A stretch of DNA of 64,000 nucleotides from an uncultured Roseobacter sp. GTDB lineage: Bacteria; Pseudomonadota; Alphaproteobacteria; Rhodobacterales; Rhodobacteraceae. Position numbers and translations under genes: made by a program. The notes under the pieces are model-generated. The model was given only the letters and a program-made list of their open reading frames with translations, made no database searches and was not told where the DNA came from. Each line of letters starts with the position of its first letter. Position 1 is the first letter of the stretch. Below are positions 43,439 to 57,930 of the stretch, in pieces. The DNA lies in NCBI RefSeq assembly GCF_947495275.1, contig NZ_CANLYL010000004.1:186001-250000 (forward strand). Direction: 5' to 3'.

Positions 43439-45853
43439 ATGAGTAACCTTTCTGTTTCCTCGCAAGAATTTCGCGCTGAAATTCTACGCCACCTCAAACA
43501 TTCTTTGGGCAAGGACGAAAGCCACGCGTCCTTGTATGACTGGCGCATGTCCTTGTCGCTGGCGCTGCGCGACCTTGTGGTTGATCCGTGGTTTGAAAGC
43601 ACGCGCAAAACCTATGAGGCCCGCGGTAAACGGGTTTATTACCTGTCGATGGAATTCCTGATTGGGCGTCTGATCGAGGATGTCGCGGTCAATCTGGGCA
43701 TGGAAAAGGTTGCCGAAGAGGCGTTGACGGCCTTGGGCCAGGACTACAGCGCCGTTGTCGCCAATGAGCCGGATGCGGCTTTAGGCAATGGGGGGCTTGG
43801 GCGTCTGGCGGCCTGTTTCATGGATTCACTGTCAACGTTGGGCATCCCCGCCTATGGCTACGGTATCCGCTATGAACACGGGCTTTTCGAGCAGCATTTT
43901 GAGGATGGCGCTCAGATGGAAACCGCGGAAACCTGGCTGGCCCAACGCCACGCCTGGGAATTCGAGCGTCCGGAAGTCAGCTATCCGATTGATTTCGGGG
44001 GACATGTGGCCGACGAGGACGGCAAATCCGTCTGGCACCCGGCAGAGACTGTCATGGCCTCTGCCTATGATACGCCCGTCGTTGGCTGGCAGGCACAATG
44101 GGCCAATACCCTGCGACTTTGGGCGGCAAAGCCCACCACCGCCTTCGATCTGGAGAGCTTCAATCGCGGTGATTATATGGCCGCTAGCGCGCCAGAGGCT
44201 TTGGCACGCACGATCAGCCGGGTGCTTTATCCGGATGACACGACCGATATTGGCAAGGAACTGCGCCTCAAACAGGAGTATTTCTTTACCTCGGCCTCCA
44301 TTCAGGACCTGCTGCGCCGGTTCCTGAGCGAAGACGGTGACCTGCGCCAGCTTCCCGAACATGTGGCCATCCAGTTGAACGACACACATCCGGCCATTGC
44401 GGGACCGGAACTGGTGCGTTTGCTCATGGATGAGCACGGGTTTGAAGTGGGGCAGGCGATCACCACGGCGCGGGGCTGTCTGGCCTATACCAATCACACG
44501 CTTTTGCCCGAAGCGCTGGAACGCTGGCCTGAAGATCTCTTTATTCGGGTTTTGCCCCGTCACCACCGCATCATCCAACTGATTGAAGCGGCCCACCTTG
44601 CGGCCACCGGCAGCGACGTGCGGATCATCGAGCATGGTGAGGTCAAAATGGGCGAGCTGGCCTTCATCATGGCTCATCACGTCAATGGGGTCTCGGCGCT
44701 GCATTCCGAATTGGTCAAGCAGACGGTTTTCGCCGATCTTCATGGCGACTACCCCGGCCGGATCATCAATCAGACTAATGGGATCACACCGCGGCGCTGG
44801 CTTTATACCTGCAACCCGCCACTGCGCAATCTGATCAACGAGACCATTGGCACCGGTTGGCCGGACGACCTGCAACAACTTGAAGGCTTGAGCGCACATG
44901 CCAATGACGCGGGCTTTCTGGATCGGTTCCAGAGCGCCAAGGATGCCAATAAAGCCCGCCTTTCCAACTGGTTGAAGGTGCGCGACGGGGTGAATCTGGA
45001 CCCTGCGGCGATGTTTGACGTGCAGATCAAGCGCATTCACGAATACAAACGCCAGTTGATGAACCTGCTCGAAACCGTGGCGCTGTGGAACGACATTCGC
45101 GACAATCCGAATGCCGACTGGACGCCGCGCGTCAAGATTTTTGGCGGCAAGGCGGCGCCGGGCTATGTGGTTGCCAAAGAAATCATTCACCTGATCAACG
45201 ATGCGGCAAAAGTCATCAACGCGGACCCTGCCACCAAAGATTATCTGCAGATTGTCTATCCGGAAAATTACAACGTCTCGATGGCGGAAATCCTGATCCC
45301 GGCGACGGACCTGTCGGAACAAATTTCAACCGCTGGCAAGGAAGCCTCCGGCACCGGCAACATGAAATTCGCACTGAACGGCGCGCCCACCATCGGCACT
45401 CTGGACGGCGCGAATGTTGAGATTCGTGAGTGTGTGGGAGCGGAAAATTTCTTTCTCTTTGGCCTGACAGCGGCAGAGGTCGCGGCGCGACGAGCAGTGC
45501 CTGAATACGCCCGCCGCGCCGTTGAGGCGAGCCCGCGACTGGCGCGTGTTCTGACCCAGATCGAAACCGGTGTGTTTTCACCCTCCGACAAAGGGCGATA
45601 CGCAGGATTGGTGCAAGGGCTTGTAAATCATGACTATTTCCTCGTGACCTGCGATTTTGACAGCTATTTCGAAGCGCAGCGTACCGTGGACATGGCATTT
45701 GCCGACAAAACGGCATGGACGCGGATGGCCGCTCTGAACACTGCGCGTGTGGGCTGGTTTTCCTCGGACCGGACCATCAGCGGCTATGCCCGCGACATCT
45801 GGAAAGCCCCCAGCCTGATCGCGCCGCGCGGGTCGCGCCAGGACGTGGCCTAG
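43439..45853 (+). CDS. glgP: Glycogen phosphorylase
   Basis: The 804-aa GT35 enzyme releases glucose 1-phosphate from glycogen. The PLP lysine lies in ASGTGNMKFALNG, and LGNGGLGRLAACFMDSL and IQLNDTHPAI are conserved. ATG 43439 is used; TTG 43430 in the same frame is better spaced from AAAGAG and adds three residues. It is the first gene of a seven-gene glycogen cluster on one strand. Confidence 0.95.
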   Translation: MSNLSVSSQEFRAEILRHLKHSLGKDESHASLYDWRMSLSLALRDLVVDPWFESTRKTYEARGKRVYYLSMEFLIGRLIEDVAVNLGMEKVAEEALTALGQDYSAVVANEPDAALGNGGLGRLAACFMDSLSTLGIPAYGYGIRYEHGLFEQHFEDGAQMETAETWLAQRHAWEFERPEVSYPIDFGGHVADEDGKSVWHPAETVMASAYDTPVVGWQAQWANTLRLWAAKPTTAFDLESFNRGDYMAASAPEALARTISRVLYPDDTTDIGKELRLKQEYFFTSASIQDLLRRFLSEDGDLRQLPEHVAIQLNDTHPAIAGPELVRLLMDEHGFEVGQAITTARGCLAYTNHTLLPEALERWPEDLFIRVLPRHHRIIQLIEAAHLAATGSDVRIIEHGEVKMGELAFIMAHHVNGVSALHSELVKQTVFADLHGDYPGRIINQTNGITPRRWLYTCNPPLRNLINETIGTGWPDDLQQLEGLSAHANDAGFLDRFQSAKDANKARLSNWLKVRDGVNLDPAAMFDVQIKRIHEYKRQLMNLLETVALWNDIRDNPNADWTPRVKIFGGKAAPGYVVAKEIIHLINDAAKVINADPATKDYLQIVYPENYNVSMAEILIPATDLSEQISTAGKEASGTGNMKFALNGAPTIGTLDGANVEIRECVGAENFFLFGLTAAEVAARRAVPEYARRAVEASPRLARVLTQIETGVFSPSDKGRYAGLVQGLVNHDYFLVTCDFDSYFEAQRTVDMAFADKTAWTRMAALNTARVGWFSSDRTISGYARDIWKAPSLIAPRGSRQDVA

Positions 45854-45866
45854 AAAGGAAACTGAC

Positions 45867-48065
45867 GTGTCACTCGCCCCACAAGATGCCAAGGATATCG
45901 TTGAAGGCTGCCACGGTGATCCGTTCTCCGTTCTCGGGCTGCATGAGGTTGCGGGCAAGCTGACGGTACGGGCTTTTGTTCCCGGTGCGCAGAGCATTGA
46001 TGCGGTTGATCCCAAAACCGGCCGCAAAATTGCGGCGCTGAAACCGGTTGCCGGCGCGGATGGTCTGTTTGAAGGGGTGGCTGCGCGGCGCAAGAAACGC
46101 TTTGACTATCACCTGCGTGTCTCGCGGGACGGGCATGAGTGGGTGGCGGATGATCCCTATCGTTTCGGCCCGGTCATGGGCGCCTGGGACGAGTATCTGA
46201 TCGGCGAAGGCACCCATCAGCAGCTTTGGCATGTTCTGGGCGCACATGTCATGAAGCACGAAGGCGTGCAAGGGACACATTTCGCGGTCTGGGCGCCCAA
46301 TGCGGCGCGTGTCTCAATCGTGGGTGATTTCAACACCTGGGACGGTCGGCGGCATCTTTTGCGCAGACGCGGTCAGACCGGCGTCTGGGAAACTTTCGTG
46401 CCTGCGATTGGTGAAGGGGATGTTTACAAATTCGAGGTGCTGGACGGCAATCGCCACCTTTTGCCGCAAAAAGCCGACCCGGTTGGTTTTGGCGCGGAAC
46501 ACCCGCCGCGTACAGGGTCGGTTGTGCGCGACATCTCAGACCCTAAATGGCAGGACAAAGGGTGGATGTCGAAACGCGTTGCCGCGCAGCGTTTTGACCA
46601 ACCGATATCCATCTATGAGGTGCATCTGGGGTCGTGGCGTCGGGTGCCTGAAGAGGGCAACCGCCCGCTGAGCTATGCCGAACACGCGGAACAGCTTGTG
46701 TCTTACGCCAAGGACATGGGTTTCACGCACATCGAACTGATGCCGATTTCCGAGTTTCCTTTTGACGGCTCCTGGGGGTATCAGCCGGTCGGGCTTTTTG
46801 CACCCACGATCCGGCATGGCACCCCCGAAGAATTCCGCGCTTTCGTTGAAGCGGCCCATAAGGCGGATATCGGTATCCTGCTGGACTGGGTGCCGGGGCA
46901 CTTCCCGGAAGACGCACATGGTCTGGCCAAATTCGACGGCACAGCGCTGTACGAACATGCCGACCCGAAGGAGGGGTTTCACCCGGACTGGAACACGATG
47001 GTGTTCAACTACGGGCGGGCAGAGGTCTCCAACTATCTGATCGCAAACGCTCTTTACTGGTTACAGGAACATCACATTGACGGGCTGCGTGTCGATGCCG
47101 TGGCCTCGATGCTTTATCGCGATTACAGCCGCAAGGACGGCGAATGGATCCCCAACAAGGACGGCGGTCGCGAAAATCTGGAAGCGATTGCCTTCCTCCA
47201 GAACATGAACACAACGGCCTATGGCGCGGTTGAGGGCATCATGACGGTGGCGGAGGAATCCACCGCATTCCCGGGTGTCAGCGCGCCCACCGATGCGGGC
47301 GGGCTGGGGTTCGGTTTCAAGTGGAACATGGGCTGGATGAACGACACTCTCAGCTACATGGCCGAGGATCCGGTACACCGCAAATACCATCACTCCAAGA
47401 TGACCTTTGGACTGCACTACGCGTTTTCGGAAAACTTTATCCTGCCGCTTAGCCACGACGAAGTGGTGCATGGCAAAGGCTCGATGCTGGACAAGATGCC
47501 CGGGCAGGGCGCGGATAAATTCGCCAATCTGCGCGCCTACTACGGTTTCATGTGGGGGCATCCGGGCAAGAAGTTGCTCTTTATGGGCTGTGAATTTGCG
47601 CAAGGTCTGGAATGGAACCACGACAGCAGCCTCGACTGGCACCTGCTCGACATTGACCTGCACAGTGGCATGCAGGCGCTGGTACGCGATCTCAACAAGC
47701 TTTATCGAGACCAGCCGGCGCTCTATCAACTGGACACAAAACCGGAGGGTTTTGAATGGGTTGAAGAGAACAATGGCGATGAAAGTATCCTCGTTTGGGT
47801 GCGCCGCGGGGTCGAGGGAACCAACCCGGTTCTGGTGGTGTCGAACTTCACCCCCGTCGAGCGGTCAAAGCGTCGCATCGGTGTCCCGGAACAAGGACGC
47901 TGGGTTGAGCGTTTAAACACAAATTCTGAATTCTACGGTGGGGATGGCCGGGGAAACATGGGGGGCGTTCACAGCGAACACATCGCTGCGTCTGGGAGGG
48001 CGCATTCGATTGAGATCACGCTGCCCCCTTTGACAACACTGTTTTTCGAGTTGGAGCGTGACTGA
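45867..48065 (+). CDS. glgB: 1,4-alpha-glucan branching enzyme
   Basis: The 732-aa GH13 enzyme starts at GTG 45867 behind AAAGGAA, 13 bases after glgP. N-terminal carbohydrate-binding modules lead into the catalytic barrel, with the nucleophile in GLRVDAVASMLY, the acid in MTVAEEST and the third acid in LSHDEVVHGKGS. It introduces alpha-1,6 branches into glycogen. Confidence 0.96.
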   Translation: MSLAPQDAKDIVEGCHGDPFSVLGLHEVAGKLTVRAFVPGAQSIDAVDPKTGRKIAALKPVAGADGLFEGVAARRKKRFDYHLRVSRDGHEWVADDPYRFGPVMGAWDEYLIGEGTHQQLWHVLGAHVMKHEGVQGTHFAVWAPNAARVSIVGDFNTWDGRRHLLRRRGQTGVWETFVPAIGEGDVYKFEVLDGNRHLLPQKADPVGFGAEHPPRTGSVVRDISDPKWQDKGWMSKRVAAQRFDQPISIYEVHLGSWRRVPEEGNRPLSYAEHAEQLVSYAKDMGFTHIELMPISEFPFDGSWGYQPVGLFAPTIRHGTPEEFRAFVEAAHKADIGILLDWVPGHFPEDAHGLAKFDGTALYEHADPKEGFHPDWNTMVFNYGRAEVSNYLIANALYWLQEHHIDGLRVDAVASMLYRDYSRKDGEWIPNKDGGRENLEAIAFLQNMNTTAYGAVEGIMTVAEESTAFPGVSAPTDAGGLGFGFKWNMGWMNDTLSYMAEDPVHRKYHHSKMTFGLHYAFSENFILPLSHDEVVHGKGSMLDKMPGQGADKFANLRAYYGFMWGHPGKKLLFMGCEFAQGLEWNHDSSLDWHLLDIDLHSGMQALVRDLNKLYRDQPALYQLDTKPEGFEWVEENNGDESILVWVRRGVEGTNPVLVVSNFTPVERSKRRIGVPEQGRWVERLNTNSEFYGGDGRGNMGGVHSEHIAASGRAHSIEITLPPLTTLFFELERD

Positions 48066-48106
48066 CGGACCGATTTGAGAACAAGAAGATTTAGGGAGGA
48101 AGACCG

Positions 48107-49366
48107 ATGGACAGAGAAACGCAGAGGCTGGCACAGCAAACCATGGCGTTCGTATTGGCCGGGGGCCGCGGCAGCAGGCTTTATGACCTGACCGATAGAC
48201 GCGCGAAACCGGCGATGTATTTTGGTGGCAAAAGCAGGATCATCGACTTTCCCCTCTCCAACGCGGTCAATTCGGGTATCCGGCGCATTGGGGTTGCGAC
48301 GCAATACAAAGCACACTCCCTGATCCGGCATTTGCAACGCGGGTGGAGCTTTTTTCGCGCGGAACGTAACGAGTCGCTCGATATTCTTCCGGCCTCACAG
48401 CAATTGGACAATGAGAACTGGTACAAGGGAACGGCAGACGCGGTTGCCCAAAACAGGGATATCATTGAAGGATACGGGCCCAAATATATCGTGATCCTGG
48501 CCGGTGATCACATCTACAAACAGGATTATTCGTTGATGATCCGCCACCATGTGGAAAGCGGCGCGGACGTAACGGTGGGCTGTATCGAGGTGCCGCGCAT
48601 GGAGGCCACCGGCTTTGGCGTGATGAAAGTCGATACCGAAGATCGCATTCTGGATTTCGTTGAAAAGCCCGCCGACCCGCCCGCCATGCCGGGCCATCCG
48701 GATCAAGCGCTGGCCAGCATGGGTATCTATGTGTTTGCCACGGATTACCTGTTCAAGCTGCTGGATGAATGCGCGCAAAACGAAGGATACAATCACGATT
48801 TTGGAGGGGATGTCATCCCGCAGATCGTTCGGGACGGCAAGGCCATCGCGCATCCGTTCAGCCGCTCCTGTGTGCGCTCCGGGATTGAAGAGAAAGCCTA
48901 TTGGCGTGATGTGGGGACGGTCGATGCTTTCTGGCAGGCCAACATCGACCTGACCGACTTCAAACCCGAGCTTGATCTTTACGACAACGAGTGGCCGATC
49001 TGGACATACTCGGAACTCACGGCGCCTGCGAAGTTCATCCATAACGAAGAGGGGCGCCGGGGTCACGCGGTCTCCTCTATGGTATCGGGGGGGTGCATCA
49101 TTTCTGGCTCCAGCCTTGAGCGTTGCCTGCTTTTCACAGGTGTGCGCACACATTCCTTCTCGCAACTGACGGGTGTTGTCGCCCTGCCGTATGTGGAAAT
49201 CAATAGGAACGCGCGGTTGACCAATGTCGTGATTGATCGCGGCGTTACGATCCCGCAAGGGTTGGTCGTGGGCGAGGATCCAGAGGAAGATGCCCGCCGT
49301 TTCCGGCGCTCCGAAAATGGCGTCTGCCTCATCACCAAACCCATGATCGACAAACTGGACCTCTGA
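48107..49366 (+). CDS. glgC: Glucose-1-phosphate adenylyltransferase
   Basis: The 419-aa enzyme makes ADP-glucose, the committed step of glycogen synthesis. [20 protein letters not shown] is the N-terminal nucleotide-binding and activator region; FVEKP and the C-terminal beta-helix are present. It starts behind GGGAGGA. Alphaproteobacterial enzymes are often activated by fructose 6-phosphate and pyruvate, both linked to the pathways encoded nearby. Confidence 0.96.
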   Translation: MDRETQRLAQQTMAFVLAGGRGSRLYDLTDRRAKPAMYFGGKSRIIDFPLSNAVNSGIRRIGVATQYKAHSLIRHLQRGWSFFRAERNESLDILPASQQLDNENWYKGTADAVAQNRDIIEGYGPKYIVILAGDHIYKQDYSLMIRHHVESGADVTVGCIEVPRMEATGFGVMKVDTEDRILDFVEKPADPPAMPGHPDQALASMGIYVFATDYLFKLLDECAQNEGYNHDFGGDVIPQIVRDGKAIAHPFSRSCVRSGIEEKAYWRDVGTVDAFWQANIDLTDFKPELDLYDNEWPIWTYSELTAPAKFIHNEEGRRGHAVSSMVSGGCIISGSSLERCLLFTGVRTHSFSQLTGVVALPYVEINRNARLTNVVIDRGVTIPQGLVVGEDPEEDARRFRRSENGVCLITKPMIDKLDL

Positions 49367-49367
49367 C

Positions 49368-50822
49368 GTGAAAATACTCTTTGTGGCTTCTGAATGCGCC
49401 CCCTTCGTCAAGACGGGTGGGTTGGCGGATGTGATCGGTGCCGTGCCGAAATCACTGTCAGAACTGGGTGCGGATGCTCGGGTCATGCTGCCTGCCTATC
49501 CAGCGCTGAGCGCATTGGCGCGCAACGGCAAAGAGGTTTGGAACAGCGGTGATCTGCACGGGGGGCCCGCGCGTCTGGTGGCCGTCTCGTCAGAAGGTAT
49601 CGACCTGTTTCTGCTGGATGCGCCGCACTTATTCGAGCGGTCGGGCAATATTTATCTGGGCGCAGATGGTCGGGACTGGCCGGACAATGCGCAGCGTTTC
49701 GGCGCACTTTCTTACGTGGCCGCAGAGGTTGCGACCCTGGGCGTGGATGGCTGGCGTCCGGACATCGTGCATGCGCATGACTGGCAGGCCGGGCTGGTGC
49801 CAGCCTATCTGCGGCAACGGCCCGAAAAGACACCGCCCTGCGTGCTGACCATTCACAACATCGCCTTTCAGGGGCTCTTTGATCCGTCTTTGATGACGAC
49901 ACTGGGGCTTTCCTCTGACCTCTACACCTCTGAAGGCATGGAATATTTCGGCCGGTTGGGATTTCTAAAAGCCGGGATCGCCTTTTGCGACAAGATCACC
50001 ACCGTCAGTCCTACCTATGCACGTGAACTGATGTTGCCGGAATTCGGCATGGGGCTTGAAGGATTGTTGCGCGCACGCAGCGCCGACCTGTCCGGCATCC
50101 TCAACGGCATCGATCTGGACGTGTGGAACCCGGAAGACGACCCGCATCTTGTGTCGGCCTATTCTGTGCGTCGTCTGAAAGGCAAATCCGCCAACCGGGC
50201 GGAAGTTGTCCGACGGTTTGGCCTTGACGAAGACGCAGGTGGCCCGCTTTTCTGTGTGATCAGCCGTCTGACCACGCAAAAGGGGCTAGACCTGCTTCTC
50301 GAAGCGCTGCCAACGCTTGTGGCGCGCGGGGGAAAACTTGCCGTTCTGGGTAGTGGCGACAAAGATTTGGAAGCCGGTTTCGTCGCCGCCGCCCATACCC
50401 ATGGCGGGTCTGTCGGCGTCATCATCGGGTATGATGAACCGCTGTCCCATCTCATGCAGGCGGGCAGTGACGCCATTCTGATCCCATCGAGGTTCGAGCC
50501 TTGTGGACTCACGCAGCTTTACGGGTTGCGCTACGGCACTCTGCCCGTCGTTGCCCGTACGGGCGGGCTGGCGGATACGGTGATCGATGCGAACGAAGCC
50601 GCTCTGACGGCCAATTGCGCCACAGGTGTACAGTTCGCGCCCGTGACCAAAGCAGCGCTGGACCAGGCAATCCTGCGCACCTGCGATCTCTATGATGACC
50701 CAAAAACCTGGGCCGGGATGATGCGCCGTGCCATGCGCCATCCGGTGGGCTGGGATGTCTCCGCACAAACCTACCACGACGTCTACAGCGACCTTCTGGA
50801 CACGCACGCATTGCAGGGATGA
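49368..50822 (+). CDS. glgA: Glycogen synthase (ADP-glucose)
   Basis: The 484-aa GT5 enzyme starts at GTG 49368, one base after the glgC stop. The N-terminal KTGGLADVIGAVPKSL binds ADP-glucose and the C-terminal PSRFEPCGLTQLYGLRYG holds the catalytic glutamate region. It extends alpha-1,4 chains. It overlaps glgX as ATGA. Confidence 0.96.
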   Translation: MKILFVASECAPFVKTGGLADVIGAVPKSLSELGADARVMLPAYPALSALARNGKEVWNSGDLHGGPARLVAVSSEGIDLFLLDAPHLFERSGNIYLGADGRDWPDNAQRFGALSYVAAEVATLGVDGWRPDIVHAHDWQAGLVPAYLRQRPEKTPPCVLTIHNIAFQGLFDPSLMTTLGLSSDLYTSEGMEYFGRLGFLKAGIAFCDKITTVSPTYARELMLPEFGMGLEGLLRARSADLSGILNGIDLDVWNPEDDPHLVSAYSVRRLKGKSANRAEVVRRFGLDEDAGGPLFCVISRLTTQKGLDLLLEALPTLVARGGKLAVLGSGDKDLEAGFVAAAHTHGGSVGVIIGYDEPLSHLMQAGSDAILIPSRFEPCGLTQLYGLRYGTLPVVARTGGLADTVIDANEAALTANCATGVQFAPVTKAALDQAILRTCDLYDDPKTWAGMMRRAMRHPVGWDVSAQTYHDVYSDLLDTHALQG

Positions 50823-52914
50823 CAGGGATGGTGCCGCAGATCACTTCCGGCAGCCCGGTCAGGTTGGGTGCGCAGCTCACTGAAGGTGGCGCCAATTTCG
50901 CCGTTTTTTCTGCCAATGCGACCAGGATTGAGCTCTGTCTCTTTTCGCCAGATGGCGCGACAGAGACGGCGCGCCTGACCCTGCCCGAACGCACAGGTGA
51001 CATCTGGCATGGGCATGTGCAGGGGCTTTCGGCTGGCACGCTTTATGGCTACCGCGCACATGGCACCTATGCGCCGGAGCAGGGGCACCGTTTCAATCCG
51101 CACAAGCTGCTTTTGGACCCCTACACGCGCGAGATGCGAGGCAACTGGATCAGCCATGCGGCAACACTCGGCTATGATGTGACATCCAGCGCTGCCGACC
51201 TGTCCTTCGACAGACGGGACTCGGCCAGATATGTCCCGAAATCCGTCGTTTCTGACCCGCAGGATTTCCAAAAGATCACCGAACAACTTGCGCTCAAGTG
51301 GGAAGATACGCTGATCTATGAGGCCCACGTCAAAGGGCTGACGCAACAGCATCCGGACGTGACGGCAGCGCTGCGCGGTACCTACGATGGGTTGGCCTCC
51401 GATGCGGTGATCGATCATTTGCACAGGCTGGGTATAACCGCCATCGAATTGCTGCCCGTACACGCCTTTATCAATGATGGGTTTTTACTTAAAAAAGGCC
51501 TCGTAAACTACTGGGGTTACAATACAACCGGGTTTTTCGCGCCTGAGCCGCGATACTTCGGCCCTGAGGGCCTGCTGGGCTTTCGCAAGATGGTTCAACG
51601 CTTCCACGACGCCGGGATCGAGGTCATTCTGGATGTGGTGTATAACCATACCGCCGAAGGCGACCATCGCGGGCCAACGCTGAGTTTTCGCGGCCTGGAT
51701 AATGCCTCTTATTACCGGCTGCTGAGTGGGCAGGCTCGTTACTACGTCAACGATACCGGCACCGGCAATACTGTGAACCTCTCCAACCCTCACGTGCTGC
51801 GTCTGGTCATGGACTCGCTGCGTTTCTGGGTGGACTGCATGGGTATCGACGGGTTTCGCTTCGATCTGGCCACGACCTTGGGACGTGAAGATCACGGATT
51901 TGACCCGCATGGCGGCTTTTTCGACGCGTTGCGACAGGATCCTGTTCTGGCAGGTGTGAAACTGATTGCAGAGCCGTGGGATATCGGTCCTGGCGGTTAC
52001 CGGCTGGGGCAGTTCACACCGGAATTTGGCGAATGGAATGACGCCTATCGCGACACGGTGCGGCGCTTCTGGAAGGGGGATGCCCATAGCGCGCAGGAAT
52101 TGGGCGCGCGATTGCTGGGGTCTGCTGGCGAATTTGACCGCGGCGGGCGAAGGGCTTGGTCGTCGGTCAATTTTCTGGCGGCCCATGACGGGTTTACGCT
52201 GGCCGACATCACGCAATACACGCGGCGCCACAATGAGGCCAATCAGGAAAACAACCAGGACGGCCACAATGCCAATCACTCTGATAATTTCGGCGTAGAG
52301 GGCCCATCGTCTGATCCGGAAATCGAAGCTTCGCGCAAAAGACGGCGTCGCAATATGCTGGCAACGCTTTTCCTGTCGCAGGGCACGCCAATGCTGTTGG
52401 CTGGCGATGAAATGGGCAACTCGCAGAACGGCAACAATAACGCCTATTGTCAGGACAACGAAATTGCCTGGCTTGACTGGGCTGCCGCCGACCCGGAGAT
52501 GACGGCATTCGTGACGAAACTTTCTGCATTTCGCAAAAAACATCCCGCCTTACGACAGTCGCGGTTCTTGCATAGCGGATTGCGCCCATCGGATGGGTTG
52601 CCGGATGTGGAATGGACGGGGTTCGACGGCCATCCGCTCAACTGGCGGGATCCGGGTTTGTCGAACCTGTGCATGATGTTGCGCTGCTCAGCCGAGGCAG
52701 CACTTCATGCTGACGCCGACGATCCGGTTTTTGTCATTTTCAATCGTGATGGAAAGCCTGCGGATGTCTGCATTCCATACCCGCCGACTGGACGGCATTG
52801 GGTCTTTGGTCTGGACACAAGCGGTAAAGCTGCCCCGGAACAGCCTGTCCGGTCTGGGACGGTTACGGTTGACGGTCCGGCCGTCGTCGCGCTGGTCCTG
52901 ATGGGGCCGGGGTG

Positions 52915-52915
<1 letters not shown>
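50819..52915 (+). CDS. glgX: Glycogen debranching enzyme
   Basis: The 698-aa GH13 isoamylase-type enzyme has an N-terminal CBM48-like module, then GFRFDLATTLGRE (nucleophile), LIAEPWDIGPGGY (acid) and AAHDGFTLADI. It hydrolyses alpha-1,6 branches of phosphorylase-limited glycogen. The start ATG 50819 overlaps the glgA stop; the end overlaps malQ. Confidence 0.95.
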
Positions 52916-56567
<3,652 letters not shown>

Positions 56568-56622
56568 CCGTTGAAAGGGCTTTGATCGCGTGCTGAAAGA
56601 GGGTTTGGAGGGTATGAACGTG

Positions 56623-57930
56623 ATGCGGAGGCTTGGGGTATTCGGGGCGATAACCTTTGCGTCTGTTGCCCTCGCTGATGGGATCGAACCCGTGTCTGAT
56701 GCGGATTATGCGCCTTTGGACATGGCGCAACTGCGGTTGGGGCAGATGCTGTTTTACGATCCGATCCTGTCGGGGAACCGCAATATTTCCTGTGCCACCT
56801 GTCATCATCCCAAGTTTGCCACTGCCGATGGTGTCGCGCTGTCCTTGGGGGAAGGGGCGATTGGTCTTGGGCCAGACCGGCATGTGACCGGCGAAAATAC
56901 ACCTGAACAACGCATTCCGCGCAATGCACCCGCGCTTTTCAACTTAGGAGCACATGAGTTCACCCGTCTGTTTCACGATGGCCGGATCGAAGTAGATCCT
57001 GCCAAAACAGGTGGGTTGCGCACGCCGATGGGGGCAGAAATGACCCAGGGGTTCGCCAATCTGCTGTCGGCTCAAACCATGTTCCCGGTGCTCAGTGCCG
57101 ATGAAATGGCCGGGCATTATAGCGAGAACGAGGTAAGCCAGGCCGTGCGGCAGGGACGTATCACCGGACCTGATGGCGCCTGGGCGAAGCTCAGTGCCCG
57201 CGTTGCCGAAACTGCCGGGTACGCGCCCCTGATCGCAGAGGCCTTTCCGCAAGGCAACACGCTGAGCTTCACAGACATCTCGGATGCGATTGCGACCTTC
57301 GTCGCCTTTGAATGGCGATCAGATTCCAGCCCCTATGATGCGTATTTGCGTGGCACCGCCACCTTACCGGAGACCGCTCTTGAAGGCATGGGCCTTTTCA
57401 ACGGCTCCGCGGGATGCAGCGAATGCCATGCAGGTAAGTTTCAAACAGATCACGGTTATCATGCGATGGGTGTGCCGCAATTTGGTCCCGGAAAAGCGGC
57501 ACGTTTCGAAGATCATGCGCGGGACGTGGGTCGTATGCGGGTGACGGGTCGTACTGAGGATGCCTATGCGTTCCGGACACCATCCTTGCGCAACGTGGCC
57601 GAGACTGGTCCTTACGGGCACACCGGCAGCCATGCCGATCTGGCGGCCTTCATCGCAGATCATGCACGCCCGCGTGAGGCGTTTGACGCCTTTGATCGTC
57701 GTTCGGTGTTTCTTCCGCCGCTTGAGGGTACGGACGATTGGCGCCATCTGGATGACCCGGCTGAGCAGGCATCTCTCAGGGCATCGATATCTGGTCCCGA
57801 TGTGACTTTGGATGCAACCGAGATCGCCGCTATTATGGCGTTTCTCGAAACGCTCAGCGATCCCGTTGCCTTGAAAGGGCGGCTTGGGGTGCCGGATAGC
57901 GTTCCCAGCGGATTGCCGGTGGATCGCTAA
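56623..57930 (+). CDS. Di-haem cytochrome c peroxidase/MauG-like protein
   Basis: From ATG 56623 the protein has 435 aa with a signal peptide (MRRLGVFGAITFASVALADG). GGAGG at 56607-56611 fits GTG 56620 or ATG 56623 better than ATG 56614. Two haem c sites, CATCHH near the N-terminus and CSECHAG in the middle, and the block TPSLRNVAETGPYGHTGSH place it in the CcpA/MauG family. It is periplasmic and either reduces peroxide or oxidises a partner protein. Its stop codon overlaps the stop of the convergent FG-GAP gene. Confidence 0.85.
   Translation: MRRLGVFGAITFASVALADGIEPVSDADYAPLDMAQLRLGQMLFYDPILSGNRNISCATCHHPKFATADGVALSLGEGAIGLGPDRHVTGENTPEQRIPRNAPALFNLGAHEFTRLFHDGRIEVDPAKTGGLRTPMGAEMTQGFANLLSAQTMFPVLSADEMAGHYSENEVSQAVRQGRITGPDGAWAKLSARVAETAGYAPLIAEAFPQGNTLSFTDISDAIATFVAFEWRSDSSPYDAYLRGTATLPETALEGMGLFNGSAGCSECHAGKFQTDHGYHAMGVPQFGPGKAARFEDHARDVGRMRVTGRTEDAYAFRTPSLRNVAETGPYGHTGSHADLAAFIADHARPREAFDAFDRRSVFLPPLEGTDDWRHLDDPAEQASLRASISGPDVTLDATEIAAIMAFLETLSDPVALKGRLGVPDSVPSGLPVDR

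Noticed and set aside
43832-45322. A 496-codon minus-strand frame opposite glgP
   Set aside because: It is an antisense shadow of a well-conserved enzyme gene, with His/Arg-rich composition typical of false frames.
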